Assembly: GCA_017939795.1 (NCBI GenBank)
Contig: JAGBAA010000112.1
Location: 1-64,000, forward strand
Reading direction: 5' to 3'
Length of the DNA: 64,000 nucleotides
Origin: Thermoguttaceae bacterium
Lineage (GTDB): Bacteria; Planctomycetota; Planctomycetia; Pirellulales; Thermoguttaceae
Below the pieces are notes generated by a model that worked only from the letters and a program-made list of their open reading frames with translations, did not search any database and was not told the origin of the DNA. The translations under genes and the position numbers were made by a program. Positions within the stretch are counted from its first letter, which is position 1. Each line of letters starts with the position of its first letter. This document shows, piece after piece, positions 1-8,519 of this stretch.

Positions 1-1
1 A

Positions 2-121
2 AACGGCACGTGGTGGGATTACCCGCTCTACGACTACCATCTCTACTACGGAACGGGAATGGCCGTCGCGTCGCTCATGCGTTACCGCGAATACCTCCCA
101 GCCGAAAAAAAGGCAGAGTGA
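2..121 (+). CDS. 3' end of an unidentified protein (5' part outside window)
   Basis: The frame is open from the left edge to a TGA at 119-121 and gives about 39 residues ending in LPAEKKAE. The segment is rich in aromatic residues (NGTWWDYPLYDYHLYYGTG) and is followed by an alanine-rich helix. This resembles the last repeat of alpha/alpha-toroid proteins of the prenyltransferase/squalene-cyclase type, which are common in planctomycetes, but too little is present for a firm call. A strong hairpin terminator follows 33 bases later. Confidence 0.5.
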   Translation, partial: NGTWWDYPLYDYHLYYGTGMAVASLMRYREYLPAEKKAE

Positions 122-153
122 CGTAAAGCACGAACCGCCGCGCGAAAAAACAG

Positions 154-191
154 AAAGCAGGAAGAGAAACGTTTCTTTTCCTGCTTTTCTT
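154..191 (+). terminator. Hairpin terminator after the partial gene
   Basis: A nearly perfect inverted repeat (154-170 against 171-187, AAAGCAGGAA...TTCCTGCTTT) with one G-T mismatch is followed by TTCTTTATT. It closes the gene that ends at 121. Confidence 0.7.
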
Positions 192-492
192 TATTGCTGA
201 AACTCTTTTGACTGTTGATTTTATTTCTCATACACAATAGAGGCGTTTTAATTAAATTTCGCTCACTTTTCGATCCGCGGCGAAAATACATCTTTCGCGA
301 AAGAAGACTTTTTCATAAAAAACATTCCTTTTCGAAATTTTCATCTTAACGATAAAAAAAGAATGAAAAAATCACGCTTTCCCGCCAAAAATCCGGAAAC
401 CTCCCTTTACAGAAATTCTGGATGTGCTATAATCAGCAGTATGTACGTAGTATTTGTTTCCATCACCTCATTTTAGCTTAAGGAGCCGACAT
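192..492. other. AT-rich intergenic region holding the promoter of the acyl-CoA synthetase
   Basis: No convincing gene is seen. The stretch is A/T rich and contains only the promoter at 406-433 and the 5' leader of the next gene. Confidence 0.6.
406..433 (+). promoter_or_regulatory. Probable sigma-70 promoter of the acyl-CoA synthetase gene
   Basis: A TTTACA -35 box (406-411) and a perfect TATAAT -10 box (428-433) are separated by 16 bases. A TG at 425-426 makes the -10 an extended type (TGnTATAAT). The start codon lies about 60 bases downstream. Confidence 0.65.
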
Positions 493-2628
493 ATGGCAGA
501 CGTTAGCAAACTTGACTCGCTGTTCTATCCGAAATCCATCGCGGTTATTGGAGCTTCCACGAAGCCGAAGACCTGCGGAAACGACATTTTGAAGAACCTG
601 CTGGACACCTTCAAAGGCGGCCCGGTCTACCCGATCAACCCGAAAGCCCCGGAAGTGCTGGGAGTCAAAGCCTACGCCTCCATCAAAGACGTTCCCGGTG
701 ATGTGGACCTCGCAGTCATCGTCGTTCCGAGCAAATTCGTCCTTCAGACGACCGAAGAATGCGCCGAAAAAGGCGTCAAAGCCCTCGTCTGCATTTCCGC
801 CGGTTTCAAAGAAGTCGACGCTGCCGGTGCCGAACTTGAAAAACAGTTCGTCGAACTGGTCCACGAAAAGGGCATGTGCCTCGTCGGTCCGAACTGCCTC
901 GGTATCCTGAATGCCGAAGACGACGCGAAAATGAACGCCACGTTCGCCGCGAAGACCCCGAAAGCCGGTTCCCTCGCCTTCATCAGCCAGTCCGGCGCGC
1001 TCTGCACCTCGGTCCTTGACTTTGCCGAAGAACGCGACATGGGCTTCAGCAAATTCGTTTCTTTCGGAAACAAAGCCGACGTCAACGAGATCGACCTGCT
1101 CAACTACCTGGCCGACGACCCGAACACGAAAGTGATCGCGATGTATCTGGAATCCATCTCCAGCGGTGCGGAATTCCAGGAAATCGCCTCGAAGATCTTC
1201 TACGAAAAGAAAAAGCCGATCCTCGTGCTGAAATCCGGCCGTTCCGCCGCGGGCGCGAAAGCCGTCTCCAGCCACACCGGTTCGCTTGCCGGTAACGACG
1301 CGGTCTACCAGGCACTGCTCATGCAGTCCGGCATCCAGCGCGTTGATTCGATCGCCGAACTGTTCGACTACGCCGCTCTGTACTGCAACCAGCCGATGCC
1401 GCGCGGCAATCGTCTCGCCATCATCACCAACGCCGGCGGCCCCGGCATCATGGCGACCGACGCTGCCGAACGCTACGGCCTGACCCTCGCGACGATCGCG
1501 GACGCCACGAAAGACGCCCTCCGCGAACAGCTTCCGGCTGCCGCTTCCCTCCGCAACCCGGTCGACGTGATCGGTGACGCGAAGCACGACCGCTACGAAG
1601 CCGCCTGCAAAGAAGTCTTCAAAGATGCCGGCGTCGACATGGGTCTGGTCATCCTGACCCCGCAGTCCATGACGGACATCGACGAGATCGGCGAGATCAT
1701 CCCGCAGGTCGCCAAAGACCTCAACATTCCGATCGTCGCCAGCTTCATGGGTGCCGAAATGGTCACGAAAGGCGTTCAGAACCTGCGTGACGGCGGTGTC
1801 CCGAACTACAGCTTCCCGGAAGATGCCGTCCGCGCTCTCGGCGCAGCCTACGCGCTTTCCGAACAGGCCAAACTCACCGACCGTGACCCGGTCAGCGTCG
1901 AAGGCACCGACAAAGCGAAGTGCGCTCAGATCATCGCTGAAAAACTCGGCGATGCGGACAGCAAATACCTCGCACAGGCGGAATGCCGTGAGATCTTCGC
2001 CTGCTACGGCCTGCCGCTCCTGAAGAGTGCCGTCGTCACCACGGCAGAAGATGCTGCCAAGACCGTTGGCGAATGGGACACCACCGTCGTCATGAAGGTC
2101 ATGTCCGCTGACGTCAAACACAAGTTCGACGCGGGCGGAGTTCTCCTCAACATCAAAGGTGCGGAAGGCGCGAAAGCCGGTTTCGAACAGATCTACGCCA
2201 ACATCGCGAAGAACGTTCCGGGCGCGAAGATCGACAGCATCCTGATCGAAGAAATGGCCCCGAAAGGCACGGAAGTCATCCTCGGATGCAACCGCGACCC
2301 GAAATTCGGTCCGCTGGTCATGTTCGGTATGGGCGGCACGACGGCGGAACTCATGAAAGACGTTCAGTTCCGTCTTGCTCCGACGAGCAAATACTTCCTA
2401 CACAGCATGCTGGAAAACACGAAGGTCTACAAGCTGATGAACAACTACCGCGGTCTGGGTCAGCATGACCTTGCGGCTCTGGAAGATGCGCTTACCCGCC
2501 TCTCCATCCTGGTCGCCGAGAACCCGGAGATCGCCGAGCTGGACATCAACCCGCTGATCGTCCATGCCGAAGGCCTTGGCTGCTCCGTCGCCGACAGCCG
2601 TATCGTCCTGAAGAAAGTCGCCAAATAA
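493..2628 (+). CDS. Acetate/acyl-CoA ligase, ADP-forming (fused alpha-beta type)
   Basis: This enzyme interconverts acyl-CoA + ADP + Pi with acid + CoA + ATP, allowing ATP synthesis from acetyl- or propionyl-CoA in the cytoplasm. The 711-residue protein has an N-terminal CoA-binding Rossmann domain (FYPKSIAVIGAS, about residues 11-22), succinyl-CoA-ligase-like domains with the phospho-histidine motif SHTGSLAG (His261), and a C-terminal ATP-grasp domain (about 480-711) ending in the typical ELDINPLIV segment. I chose the ATG at 493 because AAGGAG precedes it and the protein then starts like its family; an in-frame start at 454 has no ribosome site. It stands alone between a promoter and a terminator. 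PduL and AckA further on provide a parallel route to the same acid products. Family call is firm; acyl specificity cannot be read. Confidence 0.93.
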   Translation: MADVSKLDSLFYPKSIAVIGASTKPKTCGNDILKNLLDTFKGGPVYPINPKAPEVLGVKAYASIKDVPGDVDLAVIVVPSKFVLQTTEECAEKGVKALVCISAGFKEVDAAGAELEKQFVELVHEKGMCLVGPNCLGILNAEDDAKMNATFAAKTPKAGSLAFISQSGALCTSVLDFAEERDMGFSKFVSFGNKADVNEIDLLNYLADDPNTKVIAMYLESISSGAEFQEIASKIFYEKKKPILVLKSGRSAAGAKAVSSHTGSLAGNDAVYQALLMQSGIQRVDSIAELFDYAALYCNQPMPRGNRLAIITNAGGPGIMATDAAERYGLTLATIADATKDALREQLPAAASLRNPVDVIGDAKHDRYEAACKEVFKDAGVDMGLVILTPQSMTDIDEIGEIIPQVAKDLNIPIVASFMGAEMVTKGVQNLRDGGVPNYSFPEDAVRALGAAYALSEQAKLTDRDPVSVEGTDKAKCAQIIAEKLGDADSKYLAQAECREIFACYGLPLLKSAVVTTAEDAAKTVGEWDTTVVMKVMSADVKHKFDAGGVLLNIKGAEGAKAGFEQIYANIAKNVPGAKIDSILIEEMAPKGTEVILGCNRDPKFGPLVMFGMGGTTAELMKDVQFRLAPTSKYFLHSMLENTKVYKLMNNYRGLGQHDLAALEDALTRLSILVAENPEIAELDINPLIVHAEGLGCSVADSRIVLKKVAK

Positions 2629-2652
2629 GTTTGACTGACTTTTGATCATCCC

Positions 2653-2684
2653 AAAGAGCGCGGACTCACGTTCGCGCTTTTTTT
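2653..2684 (+). terminator. Rho-independent terminator of the acyl-CoA synthetase gene
   Basis: An AGAGCGCG / CGCGCTTT stem around a short loop is followed by a run of T's (2678-2684), about 25 bases after the stop codon. Confidence 0.8.
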
Positions 2685-2696
2685 ATGCAAAAATTC

Positions 2697-2912
2697 AGTC
2701 AAAATTTTATTAAAATCTTCAAATCAAGACAGATCTTTGCTCGATCTTATCAAATTTCATCATTTTTTAGTTAAACAGATCCGGAATTAGTCAAAATCTT
2801 GTTAGATCCTATCAAATTTAGTCAAATATTTTTAAAACTTATCAAATTTTTGTCAAATTTAGATAATTTTCGTCAAAAAATTTTAAAATTAGTCAAATTT
2901 TATTAAAATCAT
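2697..2912 (+). repeat. Helically phased array of TCAAA/TTAAA units upstream of the AlbA_2 regulator
   Basis: TCAAA begins at 2699, 2719, 2750, 2791, 2812, 2822, 2842, 2853, 2873 and 2893. Variant TTAAA or TTAGA units fall in the gaps at 2710, 2771, 2802, 2832, 2883 and 2903. The steps are 10-11 bases or multiples (mean about 10.2). Many units continue as TCAAATTT, an A3T3-type tract. The array ends just before the promoter of the gene at 2991. It could be an intrinsically bent DNA segment, a row of operator half-sites, or a decayed 10-11 bp minisatellite. Confidence 0.7.
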
Positions 2913-2924
2913 TCTATAAATTGG

Positions 2925-2953
2925 TTGCTGGATTTTTTATTTTATGGTATACT
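2925..2953 (+). promoter_or_regulatory. Probable promoter of the AlbA_2 regulator gene
   Basis: TTGCTG (2925-2930) and TATACT (2948-2953) are separated by 17 bases, immediately downstream of the phased repeat array. AGAAGGAG then precedes the ATG at 2991. Confidence 0.55.
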
Positions 2954-2990
2954 ATAAAAGTATCGAAAAAAAATAGAAGGAGTATTTTCA

Positions 2991-4436
2991 ATGACGGAAC
3001 AAGAATTGAGAGAACTGGTCCAATTGGTTCAGGAAAGAAAATGTGAATGGCGGCAGCTTGAGCTGAAAGCAGCCCATCAAGGCTGTCCGAAAAAACTCTA
3101 CGATACACTTTCAGCCTTTTCCAATCAGGACGGCGGCGGAACGATCCTGTTCGGGATCGATGAAGGAAAAGAGTACGAAGTCGTCGGTGTATACGACATG
3201 GAGGACCTCCAGAAAAAAGTCAACGAACAGTGCAAGCAGATGGAACCAGTCGTCAGGCCGACATTTACTCTGACGGTTTTCGAGGATGGAAAAGGCGTGG
3301 TCAGTGCAGAGATACCGGCAGTTGATATTTCGGAACGTCCCTGCTGCTATCGCGGAAAGGGGCGTGTTGACGGCTCCTGGGTCCGAGTAGGAGATTCCGA
3401 TGAACCAATGAGCGAATATGAAGTCTATTCCTACGAAGCATTCCGGAAACAGCTTGAGGATGATATTCGGCCTGCGCAGAAAGAAAATATTCAAATCGCG
3501 ATCGATCAGGAAAAGGTAAAGCAATATCTCACGATCCTCAAGACGGAAAATCCGCGTCTGTCTCAGCTTTCTGATACGGACATCCTCAAATTTTCCAGTC
3601 TGTATCGTGAAAATGTGCCATCCTTAATGTGTGTTCTGATGTTTTCGAACTTTCCTCAAATGTTTTATCCGCAGTACACGATCAACGCGACGGTCATTCC
3701 CGGTACGGAACGGGGCAGTGTCACAGAAGATGGAACAAGATTTCTCGATAATCGAAGGATCGAAGGAAGCATCCCGGAGATCCTCGAAAGCGCACTCGCT
3801 TTCGTCATCAAAAATATGAAAGTCCAGACCCGTATCGATCCGCGTACTGGAAAGCGATACGACAAAACAGAGTATCCGATCGCGGCAGTCCGCGAAGCGA
3901 TCCTGAATGCTTTGGTCCATCGAGACTACAGTATCCATTCCGAGGGAAAGCCGATCGAACTCACGATGTTCAGAGATCGGCTGGAGCTCCGTAATCCGGG
4001 AGGACTTTACGGCAAATTAACGATCGATCAGTTGGGAAATGTTCAGCCGGACACACGAAATAAACGTCTCGCAAGACTTCTCGAAACGCTGAAGATCACG
4101 GAAAACCGCTATTCCGGGATCCCGACCATTCGGCGTGAATTAAAGGAAGCGGGACTGCAGCCGCCGGAATTCGCGGATTCACGGAGTGAATTTCGGGTCA
4201 CGTTCTACAACGAACCGATCGAAGACAAACAACACAATGTCAATGAACAGGAAAGGGAATTGCTCGAATTCTGCCGAACACCGAGAACACGGCAGGAGAT
4301 TGCAGAATGGCTCGGAGTAAAGTCGGCAGCATATGCCATGTCGCGCAATGTGAAGCCGCTTCTTGAACAGGGACTTCTGAAAATGACGCTGCCGGAAACT
4401 CCCAAAAGCAAAGATCAGAAATTTTTCAGTGAATAA
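2991..4436 (+). CDS. AlbA_2/HATPase_c_4 DNA-binding regulator (Schlafen AAA_4-like, RecG-like annotation class)
   Basis: The 481-residue protein starts with an AlbA_2 (Schlafen/AAA_4) domain at about residues 10-135, shown by LELKAA and by FSNQDGGGTILFGIDE, the family signature. A GHKL-type HATPase_c_4 domain follows at about 280-400, with REAILNALVHRDYS and LRNPGGLYG. The C terminus (about 415-475) looks like a winged helix. Such proteins are often mis-annotated as ATP-dependent helicases. They are generally regarded as transcription regulators or parts of defence or toxin-antitoxin loci. No partner gene lies beside it: it is a single gene with its own promoter and an unusual phased A/T repeat array upstream, which could be its own operator. 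Start chosen for the AGAAGGAG site. Confidence 0.85.
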   Translation: MTEQELRELVQLVQERKCEWRQLELKAAHQGCPKKLYDTLSAFSNQDGGGTILFGIDEGKEYEVVGVYDMEDLQKKVNEQCKQMEPVVRPTFTLTVFEDGKGVVSAEIPAVDISERPCCYRGKGRVDGSWVRVGDSDEPMSEYEVYSYEAFRKQLEDDIRPAQKENIQIAIDQEKVKQYLTILKTENPRLSQLSDTDILKFSSLYRENVPSLMCVLMFSNFPQMFYPQYTINATVIPGTERGSVTEDGTRFLDNRRIEGSIPEILESALAFVIKNMKVQTRIDPRTGKRYDKTEYPIAAVREAILNALVHRDYSIHSEGKPIELTMFRDRLELRNPGGLYGKLTIDQLGNVQPDTRNKRLARLLETLKITENRYSGIPTIRRELKEAGLQPPEFADSRSEFRVTFYNEPIEDKQHNVNEQERELLEFCRTPRTRQEIAEWLGVKSAAYAMSRNVKPLLEQGLLKMTLPETPKSKDQKFFSE

Positions 4437-4551
4437 CTTGCACGAGCTTCATACTGGGTAAAATTTTACAAAAAAAACATAATATTAAAGTTTTTTCTGT
4501 AAAAAATTTCTTTTTTGAGAATTTTCCACGGAATAAACTAAAATTCATGGT

Positions 4552-4564
4552 GTATACTGTATAC
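4552..4564 (+). promoter_or_regulatory. Palindrome overlapping the probable -10 box of the PEP-CTERM gene
   Basis: GTATACTGTATAC is a perfect odd-length palindrome that contains TATACT (4553-4558), a likely -10 box. It lies about 50 bases before the start codon at 4611, so it may be both promoter and operator. No clear -35 box is visible. Confidence 0.4.
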
Positions 4565-4610
4565 GATCAATTTACTTTATGTGTCAAAGAAGTTTGGGAG
4601 GCAAGGCCAA

Positions 4611-6455
4611 ATGTCAAAACATAATCGAAGTAAAAAAACGGTCCTGATGCTGGCGGCTGCCGGTCTGCTTGGAAGTGCGGCATTGTCTCAGGCGGCGGAA
4701 CCGCTCGTTCAGCTGGATTTCAATCATGATACGATCACCAACGTTGGTTCGTTTGATCTTACCGGCCTTGGTTTCAGCGATGCGCAGGGCGACGCGCCGG
4801 TTTTCGTCGATACCGGGATCAACGGTATGAAGGCGATCAAGCTGGACGGAACGAACTACGTCAATACGACGACCCAGACGCAGGCACTCGGCATCTCCGG
4901 AGCGGCGTCCAAAACAGCATCTGCCCTCGTCAGACCCAGCGCAACGGGAAATTACGCGCTCTGGTCGATTGGCAATTGTGAAAACCTTCAAGACTTTACC
5001 GTCAAGACCTACGCCGACAAAGAACTGCGTGCTCAGCAGTGGGGATCTGATTTTTCCACATCGGTACCGTATTCGATCAAAGACACCTGGGGGCTGGTCA
5101 CGCAAACCTACGATGGAAAGACAGTCCGCATCTACTATAATGGGCAGCTCACCGGTTCGAATAACATGACGCTCAATACGGGAACCGCTGGTACTATCAA
5201 GGCCGGTTACTGGTATGATTACGCGAACAGTTTCCGCGGCGATATGGCGGATTTTCGCATTTACGATGAGTCGCTCACGGCGAAACAGGTACGTCGGGCG
5301 GCCTACGATCTCGGCGGCGGATTGTTCACTTTCAAAGAGAATATCGCAAACGGTTTCGGCGTCGGTACGGACGACGGCTGGTACGCCGGCTGTGGAAATA
5401 CGATGTTTTATACCATGTATTACGGAGACATCCATGCGATCCGCGGCGGGGCAGAGTCGGCAAATCAAGATACTGCCAGCGACACTGGAGGTGCGGGCTC
5501 GGACACCTATAATGGTATTCTCTGGGGCCAGCCTTTCACTGTTGCGGATGACACGCAGGACATTACGTTCAAAATGGCCGGCGGTACTTTCGCTGCTCCG
5601 GATACAGCCGCTGCGGACAATGGAACGAACATTTCCCAGCTCTACGGTAAAGCCGGTATGGTCCTCTACGACATTACGGATGGAAAGTTCCTGCTCGACA
5701 CCTACCGCTGTTCGTCGACAAACAATAATCAGACAAGCGAACTGAAGACCATCTCTCTGGAAGGTCTGAAAGGTCACGAAGTCGCGCTCGCACTCGTCGA
5801 TTTCGCGGTAGGCAGCTGGGGCATGACGACCGTCAGCGACATCAATATTCCGCTCGGAACCGGAACGTTCAATAATATCGGACCTTCACTCATCACGGAA
5901 ACGCTGGCGTTCAATTTCGACACAGCCGGCGACTGGGAAGGCTGGTACGAAGTCGACGCTGCAGGCAATCGGCTCGATTCCATCACGAATTTCCGTTTCG
6001 GCGCGCCGGGAGCCTGCGATTACCAGATCGGCTCGAATTTCATCACGTCCAACTCCCCGAACGGCGGGTGGGACGCTGCGGTCGGCACCCTGCGGAGCGA
6101 AACGTTCAAGATCGACGGCGACATCATTGAATTCATGATCAGTGGCGGTGCCGGCGGCGATTACGGTTTTGAACTCTGGGTCCTGCAGGACGGTGCGGAA
6201 GATTTTGAGCGGGTCCGCGAAGCACACCGTTCTTCCAGCAACAATGACTTCGAGTACAGTTTCTGGGACGTTTCCGATCTGGAAGGTCTTGATGCATTCC
6301 TCCAGCTCCGCGACAATCAGAATGCAAACTGGGGCTGGCTCGGCATCGATAATCTCCGGATGGTCGATTTCGGTCAGGTTCCGGAACCGTCCACGTGGGC
6401 ACTGCTTCTGCTCGGAACTGCCGGACTTTTGGCAGTTCACCGCAGGAAGCACTAA
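4611..6455 (+). CDS. Exported PEP-CTERM protein with LamG-like domain
   Basis: This 614-residue extracytoplasmic protein has a signal peptide (KKTVLMLAAAGLLGSAALSQAAE, cleaved near residue 30). A concanavalin/LamG-like domain (about 32-230) follows, recognisable from KTASALVRP, YAL WSIGN, WGLVTQTYDGKTVRIYYNG and FRGDMADFRIYDESLTAKQV. Then come two further beta-rich regions, and the C-terminal sorting tail VPEPSTWALLLLGTAGLLAVHRRKH: a PEP motif, a hydrophobic helix and basic residues. PEP-CTERM tails are handled by exosortase, which links the protein to the envelope or exopolysaccharide; no exosortase gene is in this window. LamG folds commonly bind glycans. ATG at 4611 is preferred over an upstream GTG at 4581 because GGGAGG precedes it. 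Confidence 0.85.
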   Translation: MSKHNRSKKTVLMLAAAGLLGSAALSQAAEPLVQLDFNHDTITNVGSFDLTGLGFSDAQGDAPVFVDTGINGMKAIKLDGTNYVNTTTQTQALGISGAASKTASALVRPSATGNYALWSIGNCENLQDFTVKTYADKELRAQQWGSDFSTSVPYSIKDTWGLVTQTYDGKTVRIYYNGQLTGSNNMTLNTGTAGTIKAGYWYDYANSFRGDMADFRIYDESLTAKQVRRAAYDLGGGLFTFKENIANGFGVGTDDGWYAGCGNTMFYTMYYGDIHAIRGGAESANQDTASDTGGAGSDTYNGILWGQPFTVADDTQDITFKMAGGTFAAPDTAAADNGTNISQLYGKAGMVLYDITDGKFLLDTYRCSSTNNNQTSELKTISLEGLKGHEVALALVDFAVGSWGMTTVSDINIPLGTGTFNNIGPSLITETLAFNFDTAGDWEGWYEVDAAGNRLDSITNFRFGAPGACDYQIGSNFITSNSPNGGWDAAVGTLRSETFKIDGDIIEFMISGGAGGDYGFELWVLQDGAEDFERVREAHRSSSNNDFEYSFWDVSDLEGLDAFLQLRDNQNANWGWLGIDNLRMVDFGQVPEPSTWALLLLGTAGLLAVHRRKH

Positions 6456-6478
6456 ACCGGATCACCAGAACTAAAAGA

Positions 6479-6516
6479 AAAACACGAAGGAAAAATTCTC
6501 TCCTTCGTGTTTTTTA
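6479..6516. terminator. Bidirectional terminator between convergent genes
   Basis: AACACGAAGGA...TCCTTCGTGTT forms a long stem with T-runs on both strands. It serves the PEP-CTERM gene (+) and the zinc-ribbon gene (-). Confidence 0.85.
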
Positions 6517-6562
6517 TGTATCTCAGACGCGGTCGGGATCTGCCGTCAGTCTCCGGAACGGT

Positions 6563-7288
6563 CTATCCCATACGGTGATTATTCGGCAGATAGAGCATAC
6601 GGCCGCACTGCCGGCATTCAAACGCATGCACGCTTTCCGCGATCGAGGCGATCATGTCGACCGGAAGTACCGTATTGCAGCCGGCACAATGCTGGTGATG
6701 GACCGGAGCCAGAGAATCGAATTTTTTATTTTCAAAGACCCTGCGGTAAAGCATACTGTGCTCCCCGTTCAGACGGCGTTCTGTCTCCCGGAATTCCACT
6801 TTCATTTCGCGGATCTTCGCTTCCGCCTTTTCCCGCATTTCCTGGCTTTTTGCCCGAATGTCCGCCAGCACCGCTTCGCTGTTTCGGATCTCCTCGCGCA
6901 CCTGTTCAGCCTTCTGTTTCAGAGAATCCAGATAATCCAGCCCCTCAAGGACCTCGTCGGAAAGTACGGCATTCGCAGCTTCCGAGGCGGCGATCTGGTT
7001 TTGGATACTCGTGAACTCCCGGTCATTTTTCGCTTCGTCCAGCTGACTTCTGCGCCGTTCAATGTTCTTCTCGTTCTCTTCCAGCTGCGCCTGCTTCTGA
7101 TCCATGGCGATCCGCTGATTCAAAACGACTTTCAAAGCCGCTTCAAGATTCCTGTTAAGCTGCGCGATCCGGTCCTCCAGACCGCGTATCCGAAGGATCC
7201 CGCCATTGACTTCATCGATCAGTACTGCAAACTGACGATGCATTTTGTGCAAAATTTCAAGAATCGGATTATAGTTTGCTGTTTCCAT
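6563..7288 (-). CDS. Coiled-coil protein with C4-type zinc ribbon
   Basis: The 241-residue protein is mostly a long charged coiled coil (about residues 20-190). It ends in a zinc ribbon with Cys201, Cys204, Cys225 and Cys228 (HCAGC...FECRQCGR). This is the architecture of the zf-RING_7/CT398-like family, found in many bacteria including chlamydiae and planctomycetes and thought to bind nucleic acid or act as a chaperone or scaffold. The molecular role is not established. The downstream boundary is the bidirectional terminator at 6479-6516. Confidence 0.85.
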   Translation of the reverse strand: METANYNPILEILHKMHRQFAVLIDEVNGGILRIRGLEDRIAQLNRNLEAALKVVLNQRIAMDQKQAQLEENEKNIERRRSQLDEAKNDREFTSIQNQIAASEAANAVLSDEVLEGLDYLDSLKQKAEQVREEIRNSEAVLADIRAKSQEMREKAEAKIREMKVEFRETERRLNGEHSMLYRRVFENKKFDSLAPVHHQHCAGCNTVLPVDMIASIAESVHAFECRQCGRMLYLPNNHRMG

Positions 7289-7420
7289 CGTTTTCGGCTT
7301 TTAATTCAGGTTTTTGATTTACGGCTGCTCTCGACCATGAAAGAACCGCTGCCCTACACTGTCCGCAGGCAGATCCCGAACAGCGGTTTCTCTCACAAAA
7401 TACGACATCACATACTGCGG

Positions 7421-8215
7421 TCAGATGAAATCTTCATCTTCTTCATCCATTCCGCCGCGGCTCGAAGAATTTCGATCCGTGGAAAGGACCTGACGCAGAA
7501 GTGCGGAGACATCTTCATATTTCGAATCACCGGGAGCCGATGCCGTACACTGGAGAACAGCACCGTGCCCTTTCTTGGGAAGGGAAAGAAGCAGTCCGGA
7601 AACGGTCTGAATGTCGCCGGAGCTGATGACGATCCCGCGGCGTCCGGAAGGATCCGGCTTACGGGCAAACGTTTTACTCGCCACTGCCAGGAACGTGACG
7701 GAAGAATCCAGACGCTGAAGCGTCAGCTGCCGGCGAACGTATTCCTGCCGCTCGTCATTATAGTCGTCCATCCGATTCCCCGAAAACATGTGCAGCCCCG
7801 GGCCGATCTCCTGCATCGAAAGCTCAAGACCGCCATAGACCACAAATGCCTGGTTTGCGTCCGCGCAGACGTAATTCACGCCGGCATAGTTCCCGGTCTG
7901 AAGTTCTTTCAGAGCCATTTCAGCCGCTTTCTGAGGATTGGAACAGTTCAGCATCTCACGGCAAAGTACACCGCGGGAACGGGGATTGAACGGCATTTCG
8001 CGCTTGGTGCGGTTGATGGCACACGCAAACATTCCGTGCTGGTTGACTCCAAACCAGGTCCCGCCGGACTTCCGATCGATCCCGCAAATAATACGCGGAC
8101 AGCCGGACTGGATACGGGGTGCCTGAGACGGACGGTCCGGACGTTCCTCACGATTGTACGCGACAAGGATCGGAGAGTCTGCTGCTGTCTTGTACTGAAA
8201 AGCCATAATTCCCAT
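7421..8215 (-). CDS. NRDE (TANGO2-like) family protein
   Basis: The 264-residue protein shows the NRDE family features VAYNREE near the N terminus, then GGTWFGVNQHGMFACAINR, NYAGVNYVCAD and SGNRMDDYNDER. Eukaryotic TANGO2 belongs to the same family and is implicated in lipid/heme handling and Golgi organisation; the bacterial function is unknown. Many members start with Met-Cys, whereas here the chain starts MGIMAF and lacks a cysteine at position 2, which argues against a processed N-terminal nucleophile. The start at 8215 (AAGGA eight bases upstream) is preferred over a longer in-frame start at 8383, which would add an unlikely extension. The C terminus is short and acidic (DEEDEDFI). Confidence 0.75.
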   Translation of the reverse strand: MGIMAFQYKTAADSPILVAYNREERPDRPSQAPRIQSGCPRIICGIDRKSGGTWFGVNQHGMFACAINRTKREMPFNPRSRGVLCREMLNCSNPQKAAEMALKELQTGNYAGVNYVCADANQAFVVYGGLELSMQEIGPGLHMFSGNRMDDYNDERQEYVRRQLTLQRLDSSVTFLAVASKTFARKPDPSGRRGIVISSGDIQTVSGLLLSLPKKGHGAVLQCTASAPGDSKYEDVSALLRQVLSTDRNSSSRGGMDEEDEDFI

Positions 8216-8519
8216 GAGTGAATCCTTTATGTATGAAAAAGCGGCCAAAATGAATTTTACTTTCGTAATTTTACCACAGATCACAAGAAAAAGAATCCCC
8301 CAAACGGGTGGATTGATGTTTTTTTTCAGACTTTTTGAAAGAAAATGCGCGAAACATTCTGTTTTTTCCGCATTTTCTTCCATTCCTTCGAAAAACTTCC
8401 ATCCTTAATGGCCATACGCAGTCTCGGTCGGATACGCAAATTTCAGGATCCTAAAGATTCGGAGCCATTCCGTTTCTCTCCATTTCCCGCTTGCTGCGCT
8501 CCTTCAAAACTTCAGCATC
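8216..8519. other. Intergenic region between NRDE gene and M16 protease
   Basis: No gene is seen. It holds the terminator-like hairpin at 8285-8314 and, on the minus strand, a TAAAAT that could be a -10 box for the NRDE gene; its -35 box is unclear. Confidence 0.5.
8285..8314 (-). terminator. Probable terminator downstream of the M16 protease gene
   Basis: On the minus strand AATCCACCC-GTTT-GGGGGATT forms a hairpin followed by CTTTTTCTT. It lies about 200 bases past the M16 stop codon and before the NRDE gene. Confidence 0.5.

Noticed and set aside
478-2121. 547-codon antisense frame over the acyl-CoA synthetase
   Set aside because: The opposite strand encodes an intact synthetase; no ribosome site or domain supports the antisense frame.
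6395-8221. 608-codon plus-strand frame
   Set aside because: It lies antisense to the zinc-ribbon and NRDE genes and across the terminator at 6479-6516.
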